Shown here piece after piece: positions 7,925 to 17,250 of a stretch of DNA of 64,000 bases. Source of the stretch: Flavobacterium frigidarium DSM 17623 (GTDB taxonomy: Bacteria > Bacteroidota > Bacteroidia > Flavobacteriales > Flavobacteriaceae); assembly GCF_000425505.1 (NCBI RefSeq), contig NZ_AUDO01000011.1, positions 62,001 to 126,000 of the forward strand, written 5' to 3'. A program made the position numbers and the translations under genes. Position 1 is the first letter of the stretch. The number at the start of each line of letters is the position of its first letter. The notes beneath the pieces were generated by a model that was not told the DNA's origin, searched no databases, and saw only the letters and a list, made by a program, of their open reading frames with translations.

Positions 7925-10849
7925 TTAGTATCCGAATATTTCTTCTAGTGACAATTTTTTAACAGCACCCAATTGCTTTAGGTCGTCCATCGAAATGTTT
8001 TTCTCTGAAGCAACAATAGCATAAGTGTACGGTTTTTTTGAAAATTCTTTGTTTTCAAAAGCTACTACATCACTCATTTTAATCCCATCTACAGTGTTAT
8101 AGGTTTGCTTTCTAATATCTTCAGGAAGTCCTAATTCTTGTGCAGCTAGGTAGCTAAAAATGATGTTGTCTTGTGTGATACGCTCTGTTTCAATGTCTTT
8201 TTTAACTTGCGTTTTAGCAAGTGCTAAGTTTCCATCTAACTGTGGCATATCATTTAATAATTCGTTCATACTTGCCGTAGCATCTTTGAATTTGTCTGCT
8301 TGACTTCCTACGTAACCAATAAAGTAGTATTGATCGTTTTTCTTTTGAGGGCTAACATAGTAACCAAAAGTGCTATAAGCTAATGCTTTACTTTCTCTAA
8401 TTGTTTGAAAAACAATCGATCCCATTCCTCCACCAAAGTAGTTGTTGAAAACATTTACCATTGTGTTTCTTTTTGGGTCGTAGTTGTCAGTACTTCTAAT
8501 CCATCTTGTTTCTGACTGAACCATATCGTAATCAGCAAAAAGGACTTCGTTTTGTTTTTGAGCAACTTGTTTGAAATCTTTGGCTACAGCCGGAGTAGCA
8601 AATTTTGCAGGAACTTTGTGGTTCTTTTGCAAGTCAGATACAAAAGACTTCATATCCTTAGGTCCGTAGTAGATTATTGTTTGCTCGAAGTTATTGATAT
8701 TTTTTATTTTTTCAATTAACTCTGCTGCGGTAATTCCGGCTAATGCGTCATTAGACAAGTTGTTGTTAAACTTGTTGTCTGCACCATACATTGCATAACT
8801 AGTTAAACCAGATAAAATAGCATTTTTGTTCAATTTAGCATCGTTTCTAGATTTTGTAATTCTAGCAATTAATGCTTTTAAAGCAGCTTCATCAGGTTTT
8901 ACATTATTGATAACTTCTTCATACAATTTTACAGCTTTGTCAAAGTTTTCTTGTAAACCTTCGATAGAAACAGTAGTGTATTCTTCACCTGTACTTACAT
9001 TAAAACTACATGCAATAGTATAGAATTCTTTAGCAATTTCTTCAGATGTTTTCTTATCTGTACCTAGAAAGCTAATGTATTGTGAAGCGATAGCTTGTTT
9101 CAAGTCATTTAAAGTTCCCACTTTGTAACGGTATTTCAAACGGAAAATATCGTTGTCTTTGTTAGCAACATACAATACAGTTGCAGCACCTACTTTAGTT
9201 TTTTGAATGTCTTTATTAAAGTCAAGAAAAACAGGTTTGCTTGCATTGTTTGGCATTGCTTCAATAGTAGTAACAAATGTAGATTGTTTGTCAGCATTTG
9301 TAGCTACAGGAGTGATGATTGGCTTTTCGATTTTTTCGTTAGCTACTTTTTCTCCTTTTCTTTTGTAAATCGCAACGTAGTTGTTCCCTAAATATTTATT
9401 GGCAAAAGCCACAATATCTTCCTTCTTAATTTTAGATAAGTCATTTACATAAGCTACTTGATCTTTCCAGTCTAACTCTGATGTAAAAGCGTCCATTAGA
9501 TTGCTTGCTCTATCTGAATATTTTTCAGTTTCGTAAATCTTACCTTTTTTGATGTTATTGATAATTGAGGTAATCAATTGATCATCAAAGTTTCCTTTTT
9601 TAAGATTTTCGATTTCGTTCAATACTAATTCTTTTACTTCTTCTAGCGACTGTCCGTTTGTAGGTGAAGCAGATAAGTATAAAATCCCGTGATCAATCAA
9701 AGTGTATGTAAACGCGCCAGCATTAAGTAATTTTTGTTTTTTAACAAGGTTAAGATCAAGTAAACCTGCTTTTCCATTCGTTAAAATTTTACCTACTAAG
9801 TCAGCTAGTAAAACATCCTTGTCTTTGTTTCCTGGTAAACGGTACCCTAATGTCATGTTTTCGGCATCTGGACCTACAATTTCCTTGATAATTGGCGCAT
9901 CAATTGGCGCTTCTTGTTGGAAAGTATATTTTTCGAAAGGTTTAGCTTGCATTTGACCAAAAGTTTGATCAATTTTTGCAATTACCTCATCTGGATTAAA
10001 ATCTCCCGAAAGAATGATTCCCATATTATTAGGAACATAGTATTTATTAAAATACTTTCTAATTTCAACTAGCGATGGGTTCTTTAAGTGATCTACTGTC
10101 CCTATCGTTGTTTGTAGACCGTAATTGTGTTTCTTGAACAAGCTAGCAAATAACTCTTCAAAAACTCTTCTACTATCACTATCTAGTGTTCTGTTTTTTT
10201 CTTCGTAAACAGCCTCAAGTTCAGTATGGAAAATTCTAAAAACGGGGCTTCTAAAACGTTCTGCTTGTACTGCTAAGTATTTGTCAAGGGAACTACTTGG
10301 TACATCATCAGTATACACTGTTTGTTCAAATGAAGTAAAAGCATTGGTTCCTTGCGCTCCCATTGCCGACATCATTTTATCGTACTCATTAGCAATCGAT
10401 AATTTGCTCGCCACACCTGAGATAGAGTCAATAGACTTGTAAATCATTTTGCGTTTTGCATCATCTTTTGTGCTGTTGTATTGCTCGTATAAATCAGCGA
10501 TTTTATCAAGTTCTACTTTTTCTTTAGGCCAATCTTGTGTTCCGTATTTATCGGTACCTTTAAACAACATGTGTTCTAGGTAGTGTGCCAGTCCCGTGTG
10601 TGTTGCTGGATCTGTTTTACTTCCTGCTTTGATCGCTACATAAGCCTGAATTCTAGGATCTTTATTTGTAGGACTTAAAATTACAGTTAGACCATTTTTT
10701 AAAGTATAAAAACGGGCTTTTGCTGGATCGTTGCTTACGTATTTATAATCGTAGCCGTTGCTGCTTTCCTTTTTCCATTCAAATTGTTCTTGTGCCGTTC
10801 CAGCTACAGTGACAAAGAGTGTTAGGATTCCAAAAATCGTGTTTCTCAT
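7925..10849 (-). CDS. Secreted M16 (insulinase/pitrilysin) family zinc peptidase
   Basis: Large exported peptidase of 974 residues with a signal peptide (MRNTIFGILTLFVTVAGTAQ). The inverted zinc motif HYLEH is at 89-93 (H89, E92, H93), with downstream Glu ligands expected near AVYEEKNRTLD. The protein has the two-halves layout of the family: an active N-terminal pair of M16 domains and an inactive C-terminal pair with the typical FNNYFGGGMGSIVFQTIRES and YVGSQADK stretches. It probably degrades peptides in the periplasm. The start lies 39 bp after the ABC ATPase gene, so the two are likely co-transcribed and end at the terminator at 7876-7902. Confidence 0.95.
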   Translation of the reverse strand: MRNTIFGILTLFVTVAGTAQEQFEWKKESSNGYDYKYVSNDPAKARFYTLKNGLTVILSPTNKDPRIQAYVAIKAGSKTDPATHTGLAHYLEHMLFKGTDKYGTQDWPKEKVELDKIADLYEQYNSTKDDAKRKMIYKSIDSISGVASKLSIANEYDKMMSAMGAQGTNAFTSFEQTVYTDDVPSSSLDKYLAVQAERFRSPVFRIFHTELEAVYEEKNRTLDSDSRRVFEELFASLFKKHNYGLQTTIGTVDHLKNPSLVEIRKYFNKYYVPNNMGIILSGDFNPDEVIAKIDQTFGQMQAKPFEKYTFQQEAPIDAPIIKEIVGPDAENMTLGYRLPGNKDKDVLLADLVGKILTNGKAGLLDLNLVKKQKLLNAGAFTYTLIDHGILYLSASPTNGQSLEEVKELVLNEIENLKKGNFDDQLITSIINNIKKGKIYETEKYSDRASNLMDAFTSELDWKDQVAYVNDLSKIKKEDIVAFANKYLGNNYVAIYKRKGEKVANEKIEKPIITPVATNADKQSTFVTTIEAMPNNASKPVFLDFNKDIQKTKVGAATVLYVANKDNDIFRLKYRYKVGTLNDLKQAIASQYISFLGTDKKTSEEIAKEFYTIACSFNVSTGEEYTTVSIEGLQENFDKAVKLYEEVINNVKPDEAALKALIARITKSRNDAKLNKNAILSGLTSYAMYGADNKFNNNLSNDALAGITAAELIEKIKNINNFEQTIIYYGPKDMKSFVSDLQKNHKVPAKFATPAVAKDFKQVAQKQNEVLFADYDMVQSETRWIRSTDNYDPKRNTMVNVFNNYFGGGMGSIVFQTIRESKALAYSTFGYYVSPQKKNDQYYFIGYVGSQADKFKDATASMNELLNDMPQLDGNLALAKTQVKKDIETERITQDNIIFSYLAAQELGLPEDIRKQTYNTVDGIKMSDVVAFENKEFSKKPYTYAIVASEKNISMDDLKQLGAVKKLSLEEIFGY

Positions 10850-10888
10850 TTGATTGTTTGTTAATTAATTTTTTTTGGTTTGTATGTA

Positions 10889-11599
10889 TTAAATTGAATT
10901 AGTAGGCATCATTTCTTTGCGCACATCGCTTTCTACCACACCATCGCGCAGTCTAATTACTCGGTGGGCATATTCGGCGATTTCTTCCTCGTGTGTCACT
11001 AGAATAACGGTATTTCCTTGAGCGTGTATCTCGTTAAAAAGCGTCATGATTTCTATAGATGTTTTACTGTCTAGATTTCCTGTAGGTTCATCGGCTAGTA
11101 TAATTGAAGGTTTGTTTACCAGTGCTCTTGCCACAGCAACACGTTGTCGTTGTCCTCCTGAGAGTTGGTTGGGGTGGTGGTCCATTCGATCGCCTAACTT
11201 TACTTGGTTCAAGACCTCTTCTGCACGGGCTGTGCGATCACTCTTAGAGTAACCAGCATAGATCATAGGCAATGCAACATTGTCTAGCGCAGTGGTTCTA
11301 GGCAATAAGTTAAATGTTTGAAAAACAAAACCAATCTCTTTATTTCTAATTTCGGCAAGTTCATCGTCTTTCATTTTACTTACATCCTTATTATTCAAAA
11401 TGTAACTTCCAGATGTAGGAGTGTCTAAGCAACCTAATAAATTCATTAAAGTCGACTTTCCAGATCCAGACGGACCCATCAAAGCAACATATTCTCCCTT
11501 ATTGATCTCTAAGTCAATACCTTTAAGAACATATACAATTTCGTCTCCTAAAGCAAAGTTTCGCTTTATATCAGTGATTTTTATTAATGGATTTGCCAT
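10889..11599 (-). CDS. ABC transporter ATP-binding protein, LolD/MacB type
   Basis: 236-residue ATPase. Walker [10 protein letters not shown] at 42-50, the LolD/MacB-type Q-loop region [19 protein letters not shown], signature [15 protein letters not shown] (about 146-160), Walker [14 protein letters not shown] and switch His in LVTHE. Proteins of this subgroup power MacB/FtsX-type permeases in lipoprotein release, peptide export or cell-envelope mechanics. No permease gene is adjacent, so its partner is encoded elsewhere. First gene of a probable two-gene unit with the M16 peptidase. Confidence 0.93.
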   Translation of the reverse strand: MANPLIKITDIKRNFALGDEIVYVLKGIDLEINKGEYVALMGPSGSGKSTLMNLLGCLDTPTSGSYILNNKDVSKMKDDELAEIRNKEIGFVFQTFNLLPRTTALDNVALPMIYAGYSKSDRTARAEEVLNQVKLGDRMDHHPNQLSGGQRQRVAVARALVNKPSIILADEPTGNLDSKTSIEIMTLFNEIHAQGNTVILVTHEEEIAEYAHRVIRLRDGVVESDVRKEMMPTNSI

Positions 11600-11936
11600 T
11601 GGTGTACGGTGATTTGAATAAAATTATAAGTTTAAAAGTACAAAAGTCTTTGTCAATTATAGTATTAGTAGTGTAAAATCATTTTTTGTTACATGAAATA
11701 GCCAAATATTGTTTTCGCTTTCGCAAAAGTGTCCCGGGTTTAATTGATGATTATAGGTCACTATAGCTAGTAATTTACACCTTATATATAAAGCCTAAAA
11801 ATCATGCTTACAAGCCGTAAATAGGCGTTTTCATAATTTTACTCAATCCTTATAACATTAACATGTTTACATTGAAACACATACAATCGACTATATATTT
11901 GCTTCAGAATAATTAACAAAACAAAATCGAATCATT
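11600..11936. other. 337-bp divergent intergenic region
   Basis: Separates the leftward ABC ATPase gene from the rightward lipoprotein gene. It holds the lipoprotein promoter (11872-11901) and one CTTTCGCAAAAG near-palindrome (11718-11729). No ORF of note. Confidence 0.6.
11872..11901 (+). promoter_or_regulatory. Bacteroidetes-type promoter for the lipoprotein gene
   Basis: A TTG at 11872-11874 and a perfect TAnnTTTG box (TATATTTG, 11894-11901) are separated by 19 bp, the spacing expected for the Bacteroidetes primary sigma factor. The box lies 35 bp before the ATG. Confidence 0.7.
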
Positions 11937-12584
11937 ATGGAAAGTAAAAAATTATTTTTAGGAGTAGCAGCAATAGCATTAGGTCTTACATCGTGCAAAG
12001 GTGAAAAAGAAACTCAAGCAGAAAAAACAGTAGACAACTACGTGGTATATGTTGATTCTTTAGAAAATGTTTCTTCAGAAGAAGCAATGGCAAACTGGCA
12101 AACTATCGAAGCTAATTACGAGCTAAGAAGCAGCCAAGCAGAAACAGCCCTTGCTGATTTAAAAGATGATGCAAAAGCAAAAGAAAAATTAGAAGCTTCT
12201 AGAATGAAATACGAAGCGATGAAAACTAAAATGCAAGAGGCTATGCCAACTAAAAGTCAAACAATGAGAAATTCATTATTTGGTGAAGGTAAAGTAGGGG
12301 ATGATATGAGCTTTGCATGGGTAAATGCAGCTAACATTCACGATGTGTACCAGCAGTTTGTACATACAGTTGAAGATAATAAAGATAGTTATTCTCGTGA
12401 AGACTGGGATGAAATTAAAATGATGTATGAAGCTTTAGACAGTAGAAAAAATACTGTTGAAAAAGAAGGTCTTTCATCAGAAGATAATAGAAAAATTGCA
12501 GGATTAAAATTGAAATTTGCTCCTATGTATACCGTTAATAGAATGGGTGCAAAATCAGAAGAAATGGATGCAGCTAAGAAATAA
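11937..12584 (+). CDS. Conserved lipoprotein of unknown function
   Basis: 215 residues. The N-terminus MESKKLFLGVAAIALGLTSC is a lipoprotein signal with a lipobox (LTSC, Cys20), followed by KGEKET. The mature part is charged and largely helical, with possible coiled coil around 60-105 (ALADLKDDAKAKEKLEASRM). YVVYVDSL after the lipid anchor resembles other flavobacterial lipoproteins I cannot name. Its own promoter and strong terminator make it monocistronic. Probably anchored in the outer membrane facing the periplasm; role unknown. Confidence 0.85.
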   Translation: MESKKLFLGVAAIALGLTSCKGEKETQAEKTVDNYVVYVDSLENVSSEEAMANWQTIEANYELRSSQAETALADLKDDAKAKEKLEASRMKYEAMKTKMQEAMPTKSQTMRNSLFGEGKVGDDMSFAWVNAANIHDVYQQFVHTVEDNKDSYSREDWDEIKMMYEALDSRKNTVEKEGLSSEDNRKIAGLKLKFAPMYTVNRMGAKSEEMDAAKK

Positions 12585-12605
12585 TTAGTTGGATCAATGC
12601 AACAA

Positions 12606-12640
12606 AAAATGACAGTCAGAGATGGCTGTCATTTTTTTTG
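12606..12640 (+). terminator. Rho-independent terminator
   Basis: AAATGACAG...CTGTCATTT stem followed by eight T, about 22 bp after the lipoprotein stop codon. The A-rich left arm would also give a T tract on the other strand, so it may serve the convergent carbonic anhydrase gene too. Confidence 0.85.
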
Positions 12641-12671
12641 TTTTTTTTATTCGAAAAGAGATTTGGCTACT

Positions 12672-13298
12672 TTAAGTAATTTTGTAAATCGCCATAATGT
12701 CTTTTAAGATTTCGTCAAAATCAATTTTTAAGTCAATCAGTTTTCCGCTATGAATGTCAAAAATCCAACCGTATACCTTTAAGTTGCGCTCGCGATTGGC
12801 CTTTTGTACTTCGGCAGTTTTTATAATGTTCATGCACTGTTCCTGAACATTCAATTCAGTAAGGCGTTTGTATTTTTCCTCCTCGTTTGTAATAGCATCC
12901 AGTTCTTTATTATGAATGCGATACACATCTCTTATATTACGCAACCACGGATTTAATATTCCCAAATCAGATTGTTGCATCGCAGCTTGCACACCACCAC
13001 AACCATAATGACCGCACACCACAATGTGATTTACTTTAAGATGTACCACCGCGTAATTAATAACCGACATGGAATTGATATCAGTATTAGGGACCATGTT
13101 TGCAATATTGCGGTGCACGAAAACCTCTCCCGGTTGCAATCCCATTAACTCTTCGGCCGTAACGCGACTATCAGAACAACCTATGTATAAAAACTCTGGT
13201 GATTGTCCTTGTCCTAATTTTTCAAAGAAAGCAGCATCTGTAGCTAGTTGTTTGCTGACCCAATTTTTGTTGTTGTCAAAAATTTTCTGGATGTCCAT
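12672..13298 (-). CDS. can: Beta-class carbonic anhydrase
   Basis: Interconverts CO2 and bicarbonate; zinc enzyme, cytosolic. 208 residues. Zinc ligands and catalytic dyad are all present: CSDSR at 41-45 (Cys41, Asp43, Arg45) and HYGC at 97-100 (His97, Cys100), with GEVFVHRNIANMV between. This is the beta-CA clade A pattern, as in E. coli Can. It starts 20 bp after the end of the methyltransferase-like gene, so the two probably share a transcript. Confidence 0.95.
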   Translation of the reverse strand: MDIQKIFDNNKNWVSKQLATDAAFFEKLGQGQSPEFLYIGCSDSRVTAEELMGLQPGEVFVHRNIANMVPNTDINSMSVINYAVVHLKVNHIVVCGHYGCGGVQAAMQQSDLGILNPWLRNIRDVYRIHNKELDAITNEEEKYKRLTELNVQEQCMNIIKTAEVQKANRERNLKVYGWIFDIHSGKLIDLKIDFDEILKDIMAIYKIT

Positions 13299-13318
13299 AA
13301 GTAGGTATTTAGGTAAAA

Positions 13319-14002
13319 TTATTGTCGAATAATAAAATGCTCCTTAGGTTGTTCTCTTCTAAAAAACACCAACTGAAAGTGATAAGTATCTACGGTTACA
13401 GATACTTCTGCTCGTTGCTTTATCGCTTCCCAAGTCTCTTTTTTGTCTTTATTTTGATGTAAGTTATTAAAAACCCAAACGCTGTCATTAGTAATGCTAG
13501 GTTGTGCGGTTATATAATCTTCTAGTAATTTTTTACTGTCACTGTAGTTGTCAAAGTAGATAAAGTCAAATAGTTCGTTTCCAGATGCAGGAATGGCCTC
13601 CTCTAAGGAAGTCGCAGTGAAATCTAATTCAGATTCGGCTGCTACAATTTCTTGTAAGGTTGCAGAAGGAGTTGCAGCAATAACTTTTATTTTATTCGTG
13701 GCACTTGAAGTTGCCAGTGCCAGAATAGCTAGAGTATCTGTCGCTTCACTAACTAAGGTTTGCTTACTTTCAAAATAAGAGTGCAAGCGGTATAAAAACT
13801 GTCCATTCTTTTGCGAAAGCAAAGAATTAAAACGCAATTTCTCATTTTCTCCCAAGCTTGCATTTAAAAAAGAGTACGCTGGTTTTGGCTTTCGATCATA
13901 AAAACATTTGGTCAACAAGCTAAACACAAAAGGCGAGTGTACGGCATGTTCGTTCTTAGAATGCCATAAAAATTGGAGGTAGGATAGCGTAGGGAATGTC
14001 AT
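13319..14002 (-). CDS. Class I SAM-dependent methyltransferase-like protein
   Basis: 227 residues, soluble. The N-terminal HAVHSPFVFSLLTKCFYDRK is characteristic of a Bacteroidetes group annotated as class I methyltransferases. The Rossmann order is recognisable (TLAILALATS, IKVIAATPSATLQEIVAAE, ELFDFIYFDNYSDS), but the usual glycine-rich SAM motif (ExGxGxG) reads LAILALATSSATNK, so SAM binding is uncertain. It could be a degenerate O-methyltransferase. Transcribed ahead of the carbonic anhydrase from a promoter at 14028-14035. Confidence 0.7.
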   Translation of the reverse strand: MTFPTLSYLQFLWHSKNEHAVHSPFVFSLLTKCFYDRKPKPAYSFLNASLGENEKLRFNSLLSQKNGQFLYRLHSYFESKQTLVSEATDTLAILALATSSATNKIKVIAATPSATLQEIVAAESELDFTATSLEEAIPASGNELFDFIYFDNYSDSKKLLEDYITAQPSITNDSVWVFNNLHQNKDKKETWEAIKQRAEVSVTVDTYHFQLVFFRREQPKEHFIIRQ

Positions 14003-14027
14003 AAAATTCGTTGCTTTTCTATAGGCG

Positions 14028-14035
14028 CAAAGATA
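14028..14035 (-). promoter_or_regulatory. -7 promoter box for the methyltransferase/carbonic anhydrase unit
   Basis: The reverse complement reads TATCTTTG, a perfect TAnnTTTG box 25 bp upstream of the ATG at 14002. No well-placed TTG is obvious at -33. Confidence 0.55.
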
Positions 14036-14394
14036 CCACTATAAATGCAAAAAGGGAACAAGCTATTTTGTAGGAAATGGATAAATTTTTAGTCTTACAA
14101 AATAGGATTCAAACATCAAAATAACTGTTAATTTATTTAACAATTATAAGAATACATTTGCGTACAAATACCTGCTTTTTTGTATTTGCTGACGTTTTTT
14201 TGTTAAAACTAAATTTATAAAAGTAATATATTTCTTATCAAGATTTTAAAAAGTAGGAAAATTAATCGATGAAATGCATCAAAAACCGCTGTACAGCAAT
14301 CGTGTGCTTAATGTGTTAAAATGTTAAAATAGTGCAATTTTTTTTACCACTGTTTTTTAAAAAGTGCTTAATTTGTAACAAACAGAAGTGTTCT
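14036..14394. other. Upstream region of the surface-protein cluster
   Basis: AT-rich, no ORF. TACATTTG (14153-14160) is a perfect TAnnTTTG box about 235 bp before the first ATG of the cluster, so the transcript would have a long leader. The GC-richer patch AAAACCGCTGTACAGCAATC (from 14281) contains the small palindrome GCTGTACAGC. No terminator for the leader was seen. Confidence 0.5.
14153..14160 (+). promoter_or_regulatory. Candidate promoter box of the surface-protein cluster
   Basis: Perfect TAnnTTTG match (TACATTTG). No convincing -33 TTG at the right distance. If used, it implies a 5' leader of roughly 220 nt. Confidence 0.4.
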
Positions 14395-15357
14395 ATGAAC
14401 CCAAACAGACAACTCTTACTGGTCCTACTACTAGGTATTTTTTCATTCTCGGCCTTTTCACAGGTTAAGATTGGAGATTCGCCATCATCTATTAATGCCT
14501 ATTCAATACTAGAATTAGAGAGCAAATCACTTGCTTTTGTGATGACTAGAATGTCGACTACAGAGATGAATGCATTGCGACCTCTTGAAGGAGCACTTGT
14601 TTACAACACCACCGAAAAATGTATTTTTTTATATAAAGGAGCTACTTGGTCTAGCTTATGCGAAGCAGGAGTAAAAGTGACTACCGCCACAACAGCGCCA
14701 GCAATAGCGCAGTCTAAAAGTGGCGATTTCTGGATCAATACTTCGACAACACGAGCGGTAACAAATATTTTCAACGGAACGTCATGGATGGCTATAAATG
14801 CCAACCCAAAAAGTGGCGCGGGTGATCCCAATACAAAAACAGGCTTAAATCCTATAGCAGGCGACATTTATGTCGACGAAACTGCAGGAGCGATCTACAT
14901 TTATAACGGAACAAGCTGGGCAAATAATACGGCAGCAACTACAGTGACAGCTGGAAACGGACTCAGCATGTCGCCTACCAATGTGATTGAATTTGGTGGT
15001 AGTTTGACCAAACCTACAGTATTGCCTACTACAAGCACAAATACACTAGCCATTACTGGATTGACTGCCCCTACTGCAGCAGACAATCATGATTTTGTAG
15101 TGGTCGATAGAACAACCGGCGTTTTAAATAAAGTAGCCGCTATCGATGTATTGCGTGAGGAGGAAGTAGTGCTAACTGCGAGCAATGGCCAAGTGCAGTT
15201 CTCGCCACCAAAACCGGTGAATAGTAAAAGGCAAATTGACGTGTACCGCAATGGGGTGCGCATAGAATTTAGCGTGGTCAACACCACAACTATCGAGTTA
15301 GAACCCGATGCTACCTGCTATGCAGGAGACAAAATTAGAATTGTACAAGTATATTAA
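14395..15357 (+). CDS. Secreted modular protein, cluster gene 1
   Basis: 320 residues from the ATG at 14395; an upstream in-frame GTG at 14332 would bury the signal peptide, so it is not used. Signal peptide MNPNRQLLLVLLLGIFSFSAFSQ. Residues 24-90 form the ILELESKSLAFVMTRMSTTEMN...GALVYNT...Y.GATW domain common in Bacteroidetes surface and tail-fibre-like proteins. Two further copies of the GD-(F/I)-(W/Y)...NGTSW module follow (110-131 and 156-175). The C-terminal 60 residues (DVYRNGVRIEF...CYAGDKIRIVQVY) resemble the end of the next gene's product. Probably a surface or extracellular structural component; no enzyme motif seen. Confidence 0.8.
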   Translation: MNPNRQLLLVLLLGIFSFSAFSQVKIGDSPSSINAYSILELESKSLAFVMTRMSTTEMNALRPLEGALVYNTTEKCIFLYKGATWSSLCEAGVKVTTATTAPAIAQSKSGDFWINTSTTRAVTNIFNGTSWMAINANPKSGAGDPNTKTGLNPIAGDIYVDETAGAIYIYNGTSWANNTAATTVTAGNGLSMSPTNVIEFGGSLTKPTVLPTTSTNTLAITGLTAPTAADNHDFVVVDRTTGVLNKVAAIDVLREEEVVLTASNGQVQFSPPKPVNSKRQIDVYRNGVRIEFSVVNTTTIELEPDATCYAGDKIRIVQVY

Positions 15358-15405
15358 AGAGTAAAAATAATTTTAACCCAAATTAACCATTAAATTTTAA
15401 AAAAG

Positions 15406-16146
15406 ATGAAAAAAACATTACAAAACACGTTAAAAGTAGGAGCGGTAGTCGCTCTAATGTTATCTGCAGGAGCAGTTAGCGCGCAGCAAATAACAGGAGC
15501 TTCTACTAAGATAGAAGATAAAAGTATTTCTAAAGAACTAAATGGTACGATTAGAGTAATTGATAACAAAGGGACAAAAAAGTTTCTACAGGTTAAAAAT
15601 GGTTTGACTTTATTGACGGATCAAACGCCTGATGGTGGTGTGACTTCTACTTGGCAGTTAGGAGGAACTTTAAGTTCTAACACGTATATTGATGCAACTG
15701 GCAAGACTTTTTCTCTAGATGGATTGAAATTAGTGACTACTGCTAAAGCTGCTGCTGCTGCTACCGACCAATCAGTGGGATCTAGTGCTAAATTATTGGG
15801 AAGTACTGGTACTGCAGCTGTTGCTGCTAATACTGGTTGGACTGTTTTAATTAGAGATGAGCAAAGTGGTGAAATACAGAAGATATTAGCCAGCGATTTC
15901 ATTTCTACAGGATCAGTTGATGTAACACTCGTTACACCAGTTGTTTTAAAAGTTACTGCAGCGGGTTTAGCAATGGGAACACCGATTTCTAAAGTTTCAG
16001 TTTATAGAAATGGAGCGAAATTGAGAGCTAGCACCGATTATGCTATTACTGCTGCAGATGAAGTTACATTAAAACCTAGCACAATTGCAGGAAGTGACTG
16101 GACGGCTTACGCTGGAGATGTTATAGAAGTTCAGTGGATCAAATAA
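15406..16146 (+). CDS. Secreted protein, cluster gene 2
   Basis: 246 residues with a clear signal peptide (MKKTLQNTLKVGAVVALMLSAGAVSAQ). The middle is rich in Ala, Thr, Ser and Gly with beta-like periodicity (for example LKLVTTAKAAAAATDQSVGS). The C-terminal ~50 residues (SVYRNGAKLRASTDY...YAGDVIEVQWIK) match the C-terminus of cluster gene 1 in layout: VYRNG, a T-rich strand, then YAGD.I...Q. No catalytic motif. It lies 48 bp after gene 1 and looks co-transcribed. It could be the small repeating subunit of a surface layer or fibre, but this is a guess from size and composition. Confidence 0.75.
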   Translation: MKKTLQNTLKVGAVVALMLSAGAVSAQQITGASTKIEDKSISKELNGTIRVIDNKGTKKFLQVKNGLTLLTDQTPDGGVTSTWQLGGTLSSNTYIDATGKTFSLDGLKLVTTAKAAAAATDQSVGSSAKLLGSTGTAAVAANTGWTVLIRDEQSGEIQKILASDFISTGSVDVTLVTPVVLKVTAAGLAMGTPISKVSVYRNGAKLRASTDYAITAADEVTLKPSTIAGSDWTAYAGDVIEVQWIK

Positions 16147-16271
16147 TAAAATATCAGCTGTAAAGCATATTCTTGTTTAAAATAAAGAGTTGGTTAGTAC
16201 TTAGTCAACTCTTTATAACAAGGGAAAATCATTTCAAGGGCAGGCACATTATTTAAAATACCACAGTTATA

Positions 16272-17249
16272 ATGTTAATTAAAAGACAAGCACTTATCTT
16301 AATTATGATGCTAGGTTTATTTTTTGTGAAGTCAAGTAGTGCACAAAAAGTAGCTGTAATCAATCAAAAGGGGACAAAAGCGTCTGTCAATAATAACACT
16401 GTTTTTACGACTAATAATACTGCACCCACTAGTGCTTATCTAGGAGATATATGGTTAAATACTAAAGTAACGCCGCCGCTTAAATCAATTTATGACGGTA
16501 CGAGTTGGATTTCATTAGAAACTATTGGTACAAAAGGATCTGTTTTTTTTGCTGGAGACGATGGAAGGCCTACAGATAATAATGTTCAGTTATCATGGAA
16601 TAACTCAGATGAACAGCTTAATGTTGGAATACCTATTACGTCCTCTGTAAATAAATTAAGTGTAAATGGAAGCACTAGAACATCTGGATTAACTAATTCC
16701 AGAGGAACCGCAGGTCTACCCTCATATCGATTTTCTGATGATTCCTCAACAGGTATGTTTAGCACGGCAAGCGGCTTATTACAGTTTTCTACAGCAGGGA
16801 TAGAGGCCTTAAATATTTCAGCATCACAGCAAGTAAATGTTTTAAAAAATGTTCGTTTAGGGGGAGCACTTTTAGATGGTAGCAATTCGGCAGGAACTGC
16901 AGGACAAGTACTATCCTCAACAGGAGCAACAACAGGGACAGTATGGGTTGATCCTAAATTGGTTTCAGTTGTTAATAAAACAACAAGTTATACTTTATTT
17001 GCAGCAGATAATGGTAAAGTCTTCACTTTTAACAGTGGTACGGCAATGACACTTACAGTCCCAACCGGATTGCCAGTGGGATTTAATATAAGTATTTATC
17101 AAACAGGTTTGGGAGAAGTAACTATTATTGGTGGAGCAACAATATTAAATAGATTGTCTCGGTTTAAAACTGCTGGTAAAGATGCTGGAGTAGGTTTACT
17201 AATAACAGCAACTAATACAGCTCATTTAACAGGAGATTTAAAAAAATAA
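16272..17249 (+). CDS. Secreted modular protein, cluster gene 3
   Basis: 325 residues, signal peptide ending around SSSAQ. The N-terminal module (26-120) reads KVAVINQKGTK, GDIWLNT..., IYDGTSW, KGSVFFAGDDGRPTDNN and LSWNNS; the same module starts cluster genes 6 and 7. A YRFSDDSSTGMFS segment of the kind seen in phage tail-fibre-like proteins follows, then LDGSNSAGTAGQVLSSTGAT (about 208-227), also shared with genes 6 and 7. The C-terminal part (TTSYTLFAADNGKVFTFNSG...) is a short beta-rich domain. It ends one base before gene 4 begins, which implies tight co-transcription. Confidence 0.8.
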   Translation: MLIKRQALILIMMLGLFFVKSSSAQKVAVINQKGTKASVNNNTVFTTNNTAPTSAYLGDIWLNTKVTPPLKSIYDGTSWISLETIGTKGSVFFAGDDGRPTDNNVQLSWNNSDEQLNVGIPITSSVNKLSVNGSTRTSGLTNSRGTAGLPSYRFSDDSSTGMFSTASGLLQFSTAGIEALNISASQQVNVLKNVRLGGALLDGSNSAGTAGQVLSSTGATTGTVWVDPKLVSVVNKTTSYTLFAADNGKVFTFNSGTAMTLTVPTGLPVGFNISIYQTGLGEVTIIGGATILNRLSRFKTAGKDAGVGLLITATNTAHLTGDLKK

Positions 17250-17250
17250 G

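Noticed and set aside
14332..14394. Upstream GTG start for cluster gene 1
   Set aside because: It adds 21 residues in front of a good signal peptide that begins at the ATG at 14395.
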